Below the pieces are notes generated by a model that saw only the letters and a list, made by a program, of their open reading frames with translations, had not been told where the DNA came from and made no database searches. From positions 27,803,298 through 27,867,297 of the forward strand of contig NC_088880.1 of assembly GCF_032884065.1 (NCBI RefSeq): 64,000 bases of DNA, given 5' to 3'. Positions 12,993-24,637 of this stretch are shown in pieces. Every line of letters starts with the position of its first letter. Position 1 is the first letter of the stretch. A program made the translations under genes and the position numbers. The DNA is from Artemia franciscana (lineage: Eukaryota; Arthropoda; Branchiopoda; Anostraca; Artemiidae).

Positions 12993-13225
12993 GAACAGTT
13001 CGTGGTAACGAACTGTGGTAAGGAGCGACCCGGCTCAATAGCAAACGAAACTCTAAAAAACGGAATTTTGATACTAAAAGATACATCAAAAGAATTGGAT
13101 TTTCATGCTGATTTTAAATATATAAGTTTCATCAAATTTAGTCTTTGTCATCAAAAGTTACGAGGTTTAAAATTCCAATTGTTGGTTTCACCTTGCTTAT
13201 TATTTGTTGGTATGCCACTGTTTTT
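12993..13225 (+). repeat. left-end fragment of the long palindromic (foldback) element
   Basis: Starts at CAGTTCGTGGTAACGAACTG, itself a small hairpin, and follows the left arm of the 44.2 kb element for about 180 bases (AAGGAGCGACCCGGCTCAAT, then the ATTTTAAATATATAAGTTTC block), then decays. Only one arm is present, so this is a solo-end fragment. Confidence 0.8.
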
Positions 13226-13735
13226 CAAAGATAGATAATTAAAAGCTGTACAATAGCAAACATGACGAAAATTCAATTGAAATAATACAAATGAGCATAA
13301 AAAATATTTCTATTTTTAATATAAGATAGAAGGAAGTGTAATACTTCAGAAAGAAAGCTGTGTTTAGTTTCATCACCAAGAAGTGATTTTCTCTCTTTTT
13401 TTGGTAGCTACATCAGATAAACATAAAAAAAAAATCTATAACAAGAAATAATGGCATACTTTAAAGAAAACACTTATAAAGAGTGAGGTACAAGGGTACT
13501 TCTGTAGGGGAAAACTTTGTTAAATTTCATGGTTATGAAGAAAGTCTATACAATTTGTATATGAAATGTATACTGATATGAATCTGTATATGAAGTGTAA
13601 TGAATTATTCATAGAAAGTGTACATGAAAGTGGGCTATGTAGAGATGATAATAAGAAGGTAATTTCTTGTAGAGGTAATTTCTTGTAGGGGTAATTTTAT
13701 GTAATTTGGGGGAAGAAGAAGATGTTTGGGAATGG
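13226..13735. other. AT-rich spacer, no gene seen
   Basis: No protein-like frame. A short direct repeat (gaaatgtatactgatatgaatctgtatatgaagtgta and taatttcttgtagaggtaatttcttgtagggg) occurs at 13560-13700. Confidence 0.4.
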
Positions 13736-13960
13736 TTAGAATGAAGAGTGGTCCCTACAATTTACCGATGTGTGGAGAGCGGGAGGAAAATTTGTCGCAT
13801 GCTGTGGGGATGTGTGAAGCGTTAAGGGATTTGAGAAAGGAGATTTTTGGAACGGATGACAGGGATGAGCCCTAGGAGGAAAAATTGTTGCCAAATGAGT
13901 ATTTATTAGTTCCAAGAATCTGTCGGGATTTATTTGTGTAGTTTAAACCCATCTTGAGAG
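13736..13960 (+). mobile_element. LINE 3' fragment with C-terminal zinc-knuckle remnant
   Basis: A plus-strand translation reads GPYNLPMCGEREENLSHAV and then GMCEALRDLRKEIFG. This C-x2-ExxxxxxH-x4-C arrangement is the RT-associated zinc-binding motif found after the RT of several LINE clades. Only this tail is present. It does not match the other LINE copies in the window, so it is likely another family. Confidence 0.55.
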
Positions 13961-14053
13961 TTTCATGTGATGACTTGGTTTGTTTGCATCAATATTTTTG
14001 AATTTTGTTTTGCTTTCATCGCTTTAATCAGAAGTATTATTTTAATTTTTTAA

Positions 14054-14073
14054 CCTTTGACAGACCACTATAA
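14054..14073 (+). repeat. piggyBac left terminal inverted repeat
   Basis: Begins CCTTTGACAGACCACT immediately after TTAA; pairs with the right end at 16656-16675. Divergence from the right end is consistent with an old or non-mobile copy. Confidence 0.75.
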
Positions 14074-14234
14074 GAGCGAATATCAGGAAAAATCTCCAAC
14101 GCTTCCCATGTGATCTCTAGGTCAGACTTTTGACAAAAAACTTTTGTTTGCATGATTTATTCAAAATTGTCAATTTTAGACCATGTTGTAAAAATACAAC
14201 ATTAGCCTCTCAAGCATATAAAAAAGGGGCACTT

Positions 14235-16126
14235 TCACTTGGTGTGAAAGGCTTTAAAACAATTGCTTTTGGCAGTAAGGCACAGTGGAAGGTCACATTT
14301 TTCGCATTCAAAGGCGGTATATCTTGATTTGCACTCTTTGCACCGGCTCTGCTTGGCAGTCTTTTTTGACCAGTGATCACGTCCATCGGCTTGATCAGAT
14401 ATTGCCGGTTGGATTCGGTTGCGACTTCGAATGGGGCTGGGACTTGTTTCGACATCTGCGGATGGTCTACCACTTTTAAGTTTGGGCATAACACGCGCCA
14501 AGGCATACAACCCTGCAGCAGCTTCAGACCTGAAGGTTTTCAAGATCATCGGTTCGTCTCTCCTTAAAGTCAGCGCTTTGACGTCTGACCTGATAAGAAG
14601 CCAGCTATTTCAGACTGCTTTGTCAATAAGCCACTAGAAGATTCTCATATACCATTTTCGTGTCTGAAGATGAGTTCGGCACATCTCCACCAGCATGTCC
14701 GCTAAATCTACACCACCCATATGACGGTTGTACTCATAAACAATGGCTGGCCTTGAAACTTTAACCCTGGATTTATCCTTGACGTTCCAGCGTCTGCACG
14801 TATCCTGTGGTGTTATTCCTTCATATGTCGAAGCCAAGCAAACCGTGTTGTTATCTAACCATTTCACTACAATAACGCCGGAATGAATGTCAGTCCTGTC
14901 ATCTAAAGTTCCTCTCTCTCGTTTCTTGATTTTACCATCTGTGACGAGCGGGCAACCCTTCAGTCGTGCTTTGTTCAACGTGCCAATACAAGGGAATCCT
15001 TCGATTTTGAGCAAACTCATTAGTTTCAAGGTTGAAAACCAGTTGTCAAAATAAATCATGTTGTTCATTTTCTCTGGCAAGGTACTTATCAGACGTAAAA
15101 CTATGTTGCCTCCAACTTCAAGATCTGGCTCTATGTCATCTTCAACAAGAGTGCCCTTCCCTTGATAAACTTCAAAATCATGTACAAAACCTGACACACC
15201 AGCTCTTGTGAAGACTTTTATTCCCAACGTCGTTGGTTTTTCGGCAGATATTATCTCAAGACGCTTCGCCTCTTGAAAGGAATCATTTGCTCGTCAATTG
15301 AATGGTGTTCTTCGGGACTGACTTCAAGAAACTTGGAACAGATATGACCCAGAACGGGTCGAATATTATATAGCTTGTCAAATCCTTGTTCTACAGGTTT
15401 CTTAGCTTTACTGTTGTCATTGAAGTGAAGAAAACGTTTGATTTTATCAAATGTTTGTCGGCCGATCTTGTCAGCAATTTGTGGGTGTCTGGTAGCTGCT
15501 TCACAGTGCATTCGATAATAGGGAACTCTTACCACCCCCAATAATAGAATGATGCTCATGAAAATTTTTAGCTCTTCAACAGTGAGGCAGAAGTTGCATC
15601 CCTCAGTTTGAAGTGCAAAGAGGTTACTTTGTTCAACTATTAGCTCAAGAAGTTCATCCTCAAAGAATATTTGGAAGTATTTCAGTGGAGTCTCCAAGAT
15701 GCCTGGAACTTGGCAAGGCTTTCCTTTCCAAACCAGATCAACTTTTTCTATCTCTACTTTTCTCCAGCCGAATTTTTCTTGGACTTTCGATTTCTTTTTT
15801 GATTTTCCAGTAATTGCTGTTCCAGTTTGCTGTTGGTGACTGGAAGGTGGAGTTTCCACCGAGTAATCGTTGCTGGGCTCAGTGTTAGCCTCCATGTCAT
15901 CCTGTTCCAAAACGAAGTGGGGATTGTCCAGTAGAGGCAACAAGTCTTCATCAGGATCATCGCTAAGATCTTCTGGAGACAGGAAGTCTGGATCATCGTC
16001 ATCATCATCGTCGGACAAGTCCGACAACATGTCTTCTGGAATGTCAAAAATATACTTGGCGGCCTCTTCTGCATCAATTCGGCGATTTTGAGCTCGTTTT
16101 CTTAGTCTGTCGTAAAGTTCCGCCAT
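14235..16126 (-). pseudogene. piggyBac transposase, disrupted by point lesions
   Basis: Cut-and-paste transposase of the DDE type. The N-terminal frame (15251-16126, 291 codons) has an acidic tract (residues 35-65), a basic linker (GKSKKKSKVQEKFGWRK), the conserved LKYFQIFFEDELLELIVEQSN block, and the first catalytic Asp in HHSIDEQMIPFK (residue 278). The next frame (14634-15227) carries the second Asp in IYFDNWFST and the third acidic cluster in YNRHMGGVDLADM. The frame at 14235-14549 ends in a Cys-rich domain (CKECKSRY, CEKCDLPLC, NCF), the terminal zinc-binding module of the family. Lesions: a stop plus a one-base shift near 15235-15255, and in-frame stops between 14550 and 14636. Few changes elsewhere imply recent inactivation. 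Confidence 0.9.
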
Positions 16127-16655
16127 CTAGAAAGAAAACAAAAAATATTTAACTTCTAAAATATAATATAGATTATTCCTACGGATACGCTGGTCTATAA
16201 TAGTAACAACCACAAGCCTAAGAAAAACAATATCTTTTGTTTATTATCGCATAAGCATTTTTGGTACGCGTTATTCGTTTCACAATTTTGAGCTACGATC
16301 ATCCGATGTTGTATTTTTACTGTATCTTGCTAGTGATCCAAATTCTTGCACACTTTGTGAATTTCAACTACAATAATTCTAAATTGTATATATTTTATAC
16401 ACATATGACATACAAAAATCTCCCACCTTTTCATTTTATTTCCAGTTTCTGGCTTAGAAATTGCCTACCTTTTCATTTGTTTTTCTTATCCTTTGGTTTA
16501 GTGACTAGCTGTTTGGGCCAGGCGTCACACAGCAGCTCCCCGAAGGCATCAATCGACTGCCATCTTTCAGCAAAATCGAAAGATGTTGCTAAAAGCAATA
16601 TTTTTCTACGGCAAGATGTCAGTCTAAGCTCAAAGAGTACAGTGTTGTTTTTCTA

Positions 16656-16675
16656 CAGCAGTTGTCTCTATAGGG
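16656..16675 (-). repeat. piggyBac right terminal inverted repeat
   Basis: Reads CCCTATAGAGACAACT inward from the TTAA at 16676. It lies upstream of the transposase start codon at 16126; the 530 bases between would be the promoter and 5' UTR of the transposase. Confidence 0.75.
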
Positions 16676-16935
16676 TTAATTGTGCATATATATATATTTT
16701 TTGTAGCCGTTGCCCTGCGGGTTTTTGTTGTCAAATATACCATACTGAGCTATTGCTTGAAAGGAACTTATCAGAGACGTCCTCGTGATTGGAAAAACGT
16801 GTGGACGTATATGAGATACGGAAAAGCTAAAAAATTTCTGTCAAATTTGTGTAGTGAGCCGTCTGCAAAGCCTGTGTTCAATTTTTCCTTATCTATTAAT
16901 AAATTGGATTTTGCTTAGTGGTCCACCACTTTACA

Positions 16936-17040
16936 ATGCTGAATACTTCAATCACTGCTGTTGCTCTGGATACTGTAGAAACAAAGGATTGTGCTATAGC
17001 AAATTCAGTTGAAGATGAGGATGGCTCTGGGGCACTTATA
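16936..17040 (+). CDS. candidate first coding exon, unknown protein
   Basis: An ATG at 16936 opens exactly 35 codons ending at a consensus donor GTAAGT (17041-17046). The translation begins MLNTSITAVALDTVETKDC and ends in an acidic VEDEDGSGALI. Base composition is less AT-rich than its surroundings. I do not recognise the peptide, and I find no downstream exon with a matching phase-0 acceptor in the window. Stop-free sequence also continues upstream of the ATG. Could be chance. Confidence 0.22.
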
Positions 17041-17089
17041 GTAAGTCGTATGCGATACATGTTTTATTTTCATTATCTTTAAGGGTATT

Positions 17090-17870
17090 CGATACCTTAA
17101 AGGATCACCCTGCCCTTCCAATCACTTTCGACTATTAAAAAGGGCTTGAGCCCTTTCAAGTTCTAATAGAAAGAGCTCTTTTCGAAGTTTCTACGACAAC
17201 AAATAGCTTTCTCAGAATTTCTATCAGATGCATTTCGGAAAAATATGAGGTGTGGGGTGGGGGGGGGGAGACCCACCCTCTGATCACTCTGAATCTTATA
17301 AAAGGCACTAAAAATTCTGATTACCAATCCAATGAGCCCCCTTCGAAGTTTGTACCCTCACCCTTTCTATACATACCTTATATACCCCAGGGCATAACTT
17401 ACAACCCTTGCCCTGAGGACTCTGGGGGAGTTGTCATCCTAAAAGACATAATTTTGGGACCTTTTTTTCACGTTGAACAAAATGGCTATCTTCAAAATTT
17501 TATTGGATGTGTTTGGGAAAATGGTGGGCGTGGGAGTGGGATTAGATGCCTTCCATTCACTTTTGACTATTAAAAAGGGCACTGGCTCTTTCAATTTCCA
17601 ATTAAATGAGCTGTTTTCAAAGTTTCGTCGACAACAAATGACCATTTCAAATTTTTTATCAGACGCATTTCCAGAAAATACGAGGTTTGTGGGGGGGAGT
17701 ATCCTCCCTTTGATCACTTTGAGTCTTAAAAAGGCCACTAGAACTTCTGATTACCAGTCCAATGAGCCCCCGCCCGAGTTTTTACCATCACCCTTACTAT
17801 ATATACAATATAGGTCCCCAGGGGATAAACTTACAATTCTTGCCCTGAGGGCTTTAAGGTCATGAGGGCT
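17090..17870 (+). repeat. dispersed modular repeat (about 330 bp module, two in tandem)
   Basis: Two successive modules share the order: 'ccaatcacttttgactattaaaaaggg', 'ccaatgagcccc', 'cataacttacaacccttgccctgagg', 'gacataatt...gaacaaaatggctat', then 'ggacgtggg'. The same module occurs at 25590-25990, at 42860-43560 and, in diverged form, inside both arms of the foldback elements at 44-55 kb. The reading frames over it are by-products. Class unknown. Confidence 0.65.
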
Positions 17871-18480
17871 CCTCCACCATCTTTCATTAGTTCAGCTTGG
17901 ACTGAATTCATCAAACTAGCCTTTTTGTAATCTTCCAGGGTCAGGTACAAGTATTTAAAATCCTATAAAAAAGATTCGGATATAAATAAATATATTATTT
18001 TTATGAAAATACAAAAATAAACATGTTGTTTATGTTATTTCTTTCTACAAAGACATTTAATAAAATAGCATGTGATTTTCGGTTTGTATGTTTTTAAATG
18101 TTTTTCTCTATCACTGTTTTTAATTGTTTGACTTCCACTGGAGCTGGTCTAGGTTTTACCTGGGCGATCAGAATATAATTTCTATAAAAGTCTGAAATCT
18201 TTCGCCCATTCTCTCACTGTCTCTCTCCCCTTCTCTCTCTTTCTCTCGCTCTTTTCTTCCCTATATAATTTTTTATTTATTGTTGACGAGTTAAATGTTT
18301 AACAATTATATGTATCTCCCCCATCCTTTATTGGCCTTGGAGTTTTGTGGGGCCCAGTGCCTTGTTTGCTCCACCATTTTTGTTTCTATTGATTCCACCG
18401 TGTAAAAAAGGTCACTTGATCTTGAAATAGTACTTTTTTCTGGTACCTTCATGTAGGAAAAAGATCATTTTTATGGCACT
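17871..18480. other. AT-rich spacer with a CT-rich tract
   Basis: No gene. 18210-18262 is a ctctctcttt-type pyrimidine tract. Nothing else seen. Confidence 0.4.
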
Positions 18481-19100
18481 TGGTATTTACGAAGTATCAT
18501 ATAGCGATCACAATTTTGTCTGTCTGTCGGCCTGTCTGTCGGTCCCGGTTTTGCTAGTTCGGGCACTTCCAGATAAGTTAGGACGATGGAAGGTGGCAGG
18601 TGTATCAGAGACCGGACCAGATTAAATTATAAATAGTCGCTTCCCCGATTCGACCATCTGGGGGGGGGGGCTGTAGTGGAAGTACGGTTAATTCGAAAAA
18701 TTAGAAAAACTGAGGTGTTTTTAGCTTACGAATGGGTTATCAGATCTTTAAAAAACTTGATATTTATGAGGACCTCGTGTCTCAGAGATTTATTTTAAAT
18801 CCCAACCGGATCCAGTGACATTAGGGGGAGTTGGAGGAGGAAGCCAGAAATCTTGGAAAACGCTTAGAGTGGAGAGATCAAGATGAAACTTGGTAGGAAG
18901 AATAAACACAAGTCCTAGATACGTGGTTGAAATAACTGGACCGGATCCGTTTTCTTTAGGGGAGTTGGGGGGAGGGAGATTTCCAGTGCTTTAGCGAGTT
19001 TTGGTGCTTCCGGACGTGCTAGGACGATTAAAATTGGTAGGCGTGGAATTTTACAATTGCGACGAGATTTATAAGAAAGCGCCTCCACAACAATCCAAAA
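18480..19100 (+). repeat. dispersed repeat with tgtctgtcgg tract, unknown class
   Basis: Starts with a tctgtctgtcgg microsatellite (18518-18545). It then shows three diverged copies of a motif like 'cttccgga..tgctaggacgat.aaa.ttggtaggcgt' (18565-18610, 18870-18910, 19005-19050), each followed by a 'gaccggac/cgac' stretch. It looks like a repeat built from about 200 bp internal modules. No coding potential and no terminal repeats found. Confidence 0.5.
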
Positions 19101-19228
19101 TGATCAAAGAGGAGTAACTCCGTTCTCCAATAGTTTGAATGAAATTTAAATAACAAGCGTGCATATCACAGATAATTTTATATTAGTTTGAGAAGTGTAT
19201 CCAGTAATTAGATACACTCACACACACT

Positions 19229-19231
<3 letters not shown>

Positions 19232-19306
<75 letters not shown>
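19232..19306. repeat. (TA)n microsatellite
   Basis: About 75 bases of pure TA dinucleotides directly after a (CA)n stretch (19210-19225). Two of the Helitron-associated tracts elsewhere also follow or sit near similar sequence, but no Helitron end is visible here. Confidence 0.95.
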
Positions 19307-19311
<5 letters not shown>

Positions 19312-22300
19312 GAAACATTTGTTAAATATATTTGAGCTGAATTATTCAAAATGAGTTTTGTCTAAAAAAAAAAGTAAAAATAGAATACCGAGAGTCAAAA
19401 CAACCAGTTTTATTTCTGTTTGGAGTCCCTTGTGTTCTAAAACAACAATTCATGTGTGTGCACGGCCAGAAATATTTTCAAATTAGAATAAATGAATCCC
19501 CATTTTTCTCCAAACATATACTGTCCTTGACGAACTATTCCTTATCCTTGGAAGGAAAAATTTAAGATCTACCTTATCCCCAACCTAAACCAAGCCAACC
19601 AACCTAATAAAACTCCCTCAGAGTTTTTTAGCTCTTTATGCCAAAGTTCAATTTTTTATCTCAATATTTTAAGACTGCTTGCTGAAAAATGCTGGCCTTC
19701 CAATTTTATTTTGCTTGATATATTTTTTCCTGTTAATGATTATTTTATTAATTTTCTAGGAAAGATCACAAATATTAATAGTCATCTGTCTATCTGATAT
19801 TTCTACTTTTTATGTCAAAATGCAATTTCTATGCGTAAAAAAAAAATAGCCTTATTATATCTTATTAAAACTCTTTATTTCTATTACATTTGGGACGGAA
19901 CTAGATACCAGGATATATAAGAGTAGGCCTACTGCTATTGATCTTAAAAGTGAAGATTACCATTTAATGATGTTAGGGTTATAGCACAGTGAGCATCTTC
20001 TAATAAAAAAAAACTATTCAGTCGATTACTCAGAAAAGTGAACAATTGATCAAGATCAGCAATAAAAGGGACAAACATGTTACAATAGATCCAATTCCGA
20101 ATACTAATTGAGTTTTTTTTTTTATTTAGACCAAAATTGTTCAAATTCCTTTTTTCAATTTAAAAGCTTTATTTGTGTTCTTCAATAAAATCTTAGGAAT
20201 GTTAAAAAATTGTGAAAATACTCTCAGACATTTTATGCATGACATCAACTACAGGAGGGGAATATTTACACTCGTTTTGCAACATATCAGGAGTAATTCT
20301 GTCATTATTAATACTTAACTGTTTTCTTAGCAATAATCTTATCCAATTTACCAGTTAAAATATTCATGAACTAATCAGACAATTTTTTTATACAACGCTA
20401 GTAATAATGGATTCCCATCGAAGGCCAACATGTTATTTATATTATTTTACTGATTTTCCGATGTTAGATGTAATTCATTCTTTTGGGTGCCAATATTAGT
20501 AAGTTACTTTCCCAACTTTAGTTTCACAATATCCTATAGTATTTATTTTCCTATTATTTTTTATTTTTCGTGTTCTGGGGTTGAGTGTAAAAGCTGAGTA
20601 AAAAAACGCCATAGAATATTATTTGGAAATATAAAGCAAACTGTAAAAGAGTTGCCTCACGATGGAAATGCACAGAGATACAGGATGGGACTAAGATGTG
20701 CGTCAAATTAGTTTAGATAAGATAATATTTATTTTCAAAAGACTATCACAAGCTCCATAGAGCCGAATAAGCCTTATATGTCAGTAAAAGTTAAGAAAAA
20801 AAAAATTCAAATCAGTACATTAAGTCTGGTGAACTGGTTTGGTGTCGACATTTATTTCAAATAAACCCGGTTCATCTCTTACGATCATGAACACGTACAC
20901 GAGGCGTATATCAGAATGTTTTCCCATCTAAAGTGCTTTTAATGGGCTTTTTGTGAAACTAATTTTAATAAAATGGAGTCAAACTTCAAGTCAGAACCGA
21001 GAAAATTTGAAAATGACACAACTGTATTTCAAATAAGCAAGCGAATAATTTTATTTTATATTTATTATGCTGGTATAATAGTTCAAACCTACAAATGAAA
21101 AATTTAACAATTCAAAATATTTGAAAGAGCGGTTTTCATGACTTGGAAGAGCGATCTTGAACCAATTTCAATGTGTTTTCGTGGAGAAGTCGGAGAAGCT
21201 GTTCGTAACGTATTACAGTCACCAATTGTAACAATCTCAAGTCAGCGCTCTTAAAATGTTTCCATATATCAAACGATATTTTTAAAATCAGCTTTGTATT
21301 AGAAAAAAAAATCAAATTACGATTGAAATAGTAGAAATACACAATAACGTCTTCCTATTTTTAAGTAAGCTTAGATAAGCTTTAAATAAGCTTAGATAAT
21401 TCTATATGGAAGTCTCGAGTAAAATCATAATTTATTTTGATGAATGGATGCCTCCAAACTATGAAAACAGCAACATAGCTATCCTGTCGTCTTTGATCAA
21501 GTTAGGATTTAAAGACTAGCGTCAATTCTCATTTTTCAGGAGGACCATTCATCTCAAACGATCCGTTTTTACCAAATTTGGTTAAGAAAATGGATAAAGT
21601 TAAACCACCTTCAGCTCCGTTTTTCAAATTTTAAATTTCACACAAAAAAAACCTTTCCACATGACAAAAACCTTTTTTCAGGAGGACCATAAAATTCAAA
21701 CGATGTATTTTCCACCAAATTTGGTTAAGCAAATGGATAAAATTAATTCACCTTCAGCTTCGTCTTTGATAACTTAAGCTCAATAAAAAATGTTTTTCCA
21801 CATGGTATAAGCTGTTTCATACCCCAATGTCATGACTGTGAATTCTAATAGTACAATCTCAAGTCGCACACTTACCTTTTTATTGTTCTAAGCAGTTTAC
21901 AACTGGTAGTTAATACCCCACGCTTAGCTATTCTAATTTTACATCTTCACTGCATCCACAATCATACACGTAACACTACTCAGGCAAGTGACGAAAAATA
22001 AGTGAGGTAAATGAAGTAATTTGTCAATTTTTTCGTTACCTAACAAAATCTCTTAAAGTTACTTGAGTGAAAAAATTATCTCCTCTTACTGAAAAAGCCT
22101 TGGTAGGGGGTATAGAAAACACTCGACTAAAATCAAAAAGTTTCTTGGCACCGTGAAAGACATCAAAGGCTTAGTAGGATGCAGAAAGTAAAACCTAATT
22201 ATTAAAATCAAAGTAAATTTAAGTAAATTAAAACCTAAAACCTAAACAAGATGACCTATTAGTAAAACCTAAGAGGAATATTTTGAAAAGAGCCAGGCTG

Positions 22301-23199
22301 TATCGATTCGCAGCACCTGAAGGGGTCCAAGCTGCTTTCTTTGATTGGCTATAAACTTTTCGCGTAATTGCACTGAACAAAGAAGATTTCAGTGAGGACA
22401 ACAGGTTTAAAAATAAAATTCAATTTAGTAATATATACTTGTTCAATGGTGTCTACATTATAGGGGCCAGCACAAGAAAAGGTCTTTGCATGATCCCACT
22501 GCCATTCCAAGCTTCTTTGTTTTCGATGACCTTTCAATTTTTCAATTTTTAAACTCAATTATCAATTTTTAAACTCTTCATTTTCTAGCTCGAAGATTAT
22601 AGCTGAAACACTCTTGATTAAAATCTCGATTTTAAATATCAAGATACGACCAACATCGAGTTTTACTGGCTCTTGTTTATCAAAAGTTGCCTCCCTCTAC
22701 CCGCATTACTAGCTACGGCTGGTAGTACAGGTCTTCCTCCCTCATAAACTGCTCTTGGTTAGGATAGACACTGCTTGGACCACTGATTCTTGAATAAACT
22801 CGTTCCTAACCAAGTTTCCTAGATTTATTTTCAGGAAAATTTAAATAGCCTACAATGCAAGTCTTGTCTGAAGTAAATTAGTACGAAACTTTATAGTTGT
22901 AGTCTATATATTTTCAATGTTCTTGTTCATTCGAGGATTTTTCCACAACTGCTAGAATATACGTAAAACGTGAATACGTTAAAACCATACACATAATGCA
23001 AAAATAGTTTTGGTATATATTAGTAGTTCATAACTTTATGGTGGCACGATGGATACCTGTGTAGCTTAGTAATACAGGACTCGAAGTTTGAGCCCATCTC
23101 CACAAAGCATTTAATTGCATGAAGATAAGCCATCAGCATTTCCAAACAGCCAAAAAAGAAAAATGTAACAACGTACATTATTTAGGATAAGAACATTCA
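19307..23199. other. AT-rich region, no gene seen
   Basis: About 3.9 kb with no frame longer than about 70 codons and no recognisable domain. It holds one short tandem duplication (listed separately, 21536-21800). If the minus-strand gene ending at 24298 has its terminator here, I see no strong AATAAA placed to show it. Confidence 0.45.
21536..21800 (+). repeat. two-copy tandem repeat, about 140 bp unit
   Basis: Two units share 'ttttcaggaggaccat', 'accaaatttggttaag', 'aaatggataaa.tta', 'caccttcagctccgt' and 'tttttccacatg'. First unit about 21536-21660, second about 21678-21800. Divergence is moderate. Confidence 0.8.
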
Positions 23200-23960
23200 C
23201 ATATTTCACGCAGATCTAGTGCTTCTGAAGAAAACTCGCCAATCTGATCTACCGCTACAATCTCCTGGCTGTGGACCCTTCCTCACCATTACCTTGGAAA
23301 AATAGGTAAGCGATTCTTTCAAAATTGCCGAAATATAACAAAAAAGGGACAAGCAAATAAACTGTCGTGGACAAAGTGGAAACTTTGATTGTGAAGACTG
23401 CACCAGAAGCAGGACAGTCACATGCAATCCACATGCGTAGCCTGAATTTCACTTTGGATTTGGCACGATTCACTTCAGGATCGACGTTCCAAAGAGGCTT
23501 CCTAGTATGATAAGGCATAGACCTCAAAACACTTTAAGAGATAACATAGAATAATAATAGATATTTCATTCTCAGCAATTTGTGGTTTATAGAACATCCA
23601 TAGATGATCTATAAGAGTTTGTTTGACCAGCAACTCCTCCTCCTCCCACTGGCTTTTCAATCCTGGATTTTAGATACCTTGAAATATGTTCGAGACCGAA
23701 ATTAACGAGCTACTCCTTAGCTTTAGATCCTGAGAGTCGGGCAGGCACAGAAGCAACGACTTTGGCTTTACCGATGATTAAGAATGAAGAAAGATCTTCA
23801 TTCCACTGTAGGATGGAGATATTGACATTGAAATGAAAAATCGTGGTAAGGTTCGCCACCTTGCGCTCGGCAGCAGAATATGTTTTCATCAATCTTTTGG
23901 TGTCAGTTGGTGTTTTTAAGATCTGTTTTATTAACTTTATAAAATGAAAAGTCAACCTGG
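23200..23960 (-). mobile_element. CR1-like LINE fragment (internal)
   Basis: On the minus strand 23390-23500 reads RKPLWNVDPEVNRAKSKVKF and then RLRMWIACD, matching the endonuclease-RT linker at 330-420 of the window. 23710-23955 (AERKVANLTTIFHF, then GKAKVVASVPARLSGSKAKE) lies just upstream in the same orientation and may be part of the same element, though I cannot tie it to a motif. The fragment stops before the RT core. Confidence 0.6.
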
Positions 23961-24297
23961 TCTGCCACTACAATCTTTTTAAAATAAAAAAAGTAAACTC
24001 GGTTAGAATGGTGCGAATGGTACATAATGGTGTATAATGGTGAATGGTACATAAATATATCTAAAACAGAAGCTTAAAACGAGAGGAGTGCATGGTTTTT
24101 TTTTTGATAAAAGGAGGTCCAATACTGCAAATGAACAGCTTCTCAAATTTTATTAAAGTTCACCAGAGAATGAGGGATTTCCAGTAATGGACAAGCGGAG
24201 AAGAAAATGACCCTCTTGAATAGTCTTAAAGCGTAATAAGGGACTTAAAGTGAAAATGAGTCTTAAAACTTCATCTAAAACATATAATTAGTCTCAC
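23961..24297. other. 3' flank of the minus-strand gene, nothing recognised
   Basis: AT-rich, contains repeated 'atggtgtataatggtgaatggtac' near 24010-24050. Expected to hold the 3' UTR of the gene whose stop is at 24298. Confidence 0.35.
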
Positions 24298-24637
24298 TTA
24301 TATAATACAATAAAGCAGTAACAAAATCAGGGAAGCAGTAAAGCTACAGCTATTTACAGATCTGCTTCCACTATAAGCTTGCAAAGAGTAAGGATCTTTT
24401 GATCTTTCGTCTTCATTCACGGCATCACTATCATCATTCTGCTGATCCATATAATCATAGTCACTGTAATCACGAATCTTCTTTTCACTCGTCGTCGTTG
24501 TTGTCCGTTGGGTTGTTGGTGCGAGGGTATTATTTGCTATGAAATGAGGATGTGTATATTCTACTTTGATTTGTGTAACCCATTCAGTTTTCATAACTCC
24601 TTCTAGGTTGTGTATTACTTCTTTACCGTCTGGGTAC
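24298..24637 (-). CDS. terminal exon of a GPI-anchored, natterin/'unzipped'-like protein
   Basis: Last exon of a minus-strand host gene. The acceptor cacattcccag lies just above 24637 and gives G, which completes a split Lys codon from the exon at 33942-34261, then YPDGKEVIHNLEG. A pattern of the type 'PYTAxL..YPDG......G' across the junction resembles the C-terminal strand of aerolysin/natterin-fold proteins, including the arthropod adhesion protein Unzipped (from memory). After it comes a Thr/Ser-rich and acidic linker (APTTQRTTTTTSEKK, YDYMDQQNDD). It ends with a small-residue site and a hydrophobic tail (SASLILLLLYCII-like, 13-15 residues), the layout of a GPI-anchor signal. This would place the protein on the cell surface. 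Exon pairing is well supported; family name is tentative. Confidence 0.65.

Larger units (their letters stand above)
14050..16679 (-). mobile_element. piggyBac-type DNA transposon, near complete, TTAA-bounded
   Basis: The element spans 14054-16675 (2.62 kb) between TTAA at 14050-14053 and TTAA at 16676-16679, the obligatory target site of piggyBac. The outer ends face each other as imperfect inverted repeats: CCTTTGACAGACCACT on the left and, reading inward from the right, CCCTATAGAGACAACT (11 of 16 identical by eye). One transposase gene fills it on the minus strand, starting 550 bases inside the right end and finishing 180 bases inside the left end. Full ends plus one transposase indicate a once-autonomous copy now inactivated by a few small lesions. 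Confidence 0.88.

Noticed and set aside
15754-16091. Frames of 66-107 codons on both strands within the piggyBac
   Set aside because: Shadows of the transposase N-terminal acidic region (GAC/GAT-rich) in other frames.
17250-17865. Frames of 99-130 codons at 17.2-17.9 kb
   Set aside because: They cover the modular dispersed repeat on both strands and are not conserved between its modules.
19944-20144. Short frames across 19.3-23 kb as host exons
   Set aside because: Composition and length are as expected by chance in AT-rich DNA; no splice-consistent chain found.
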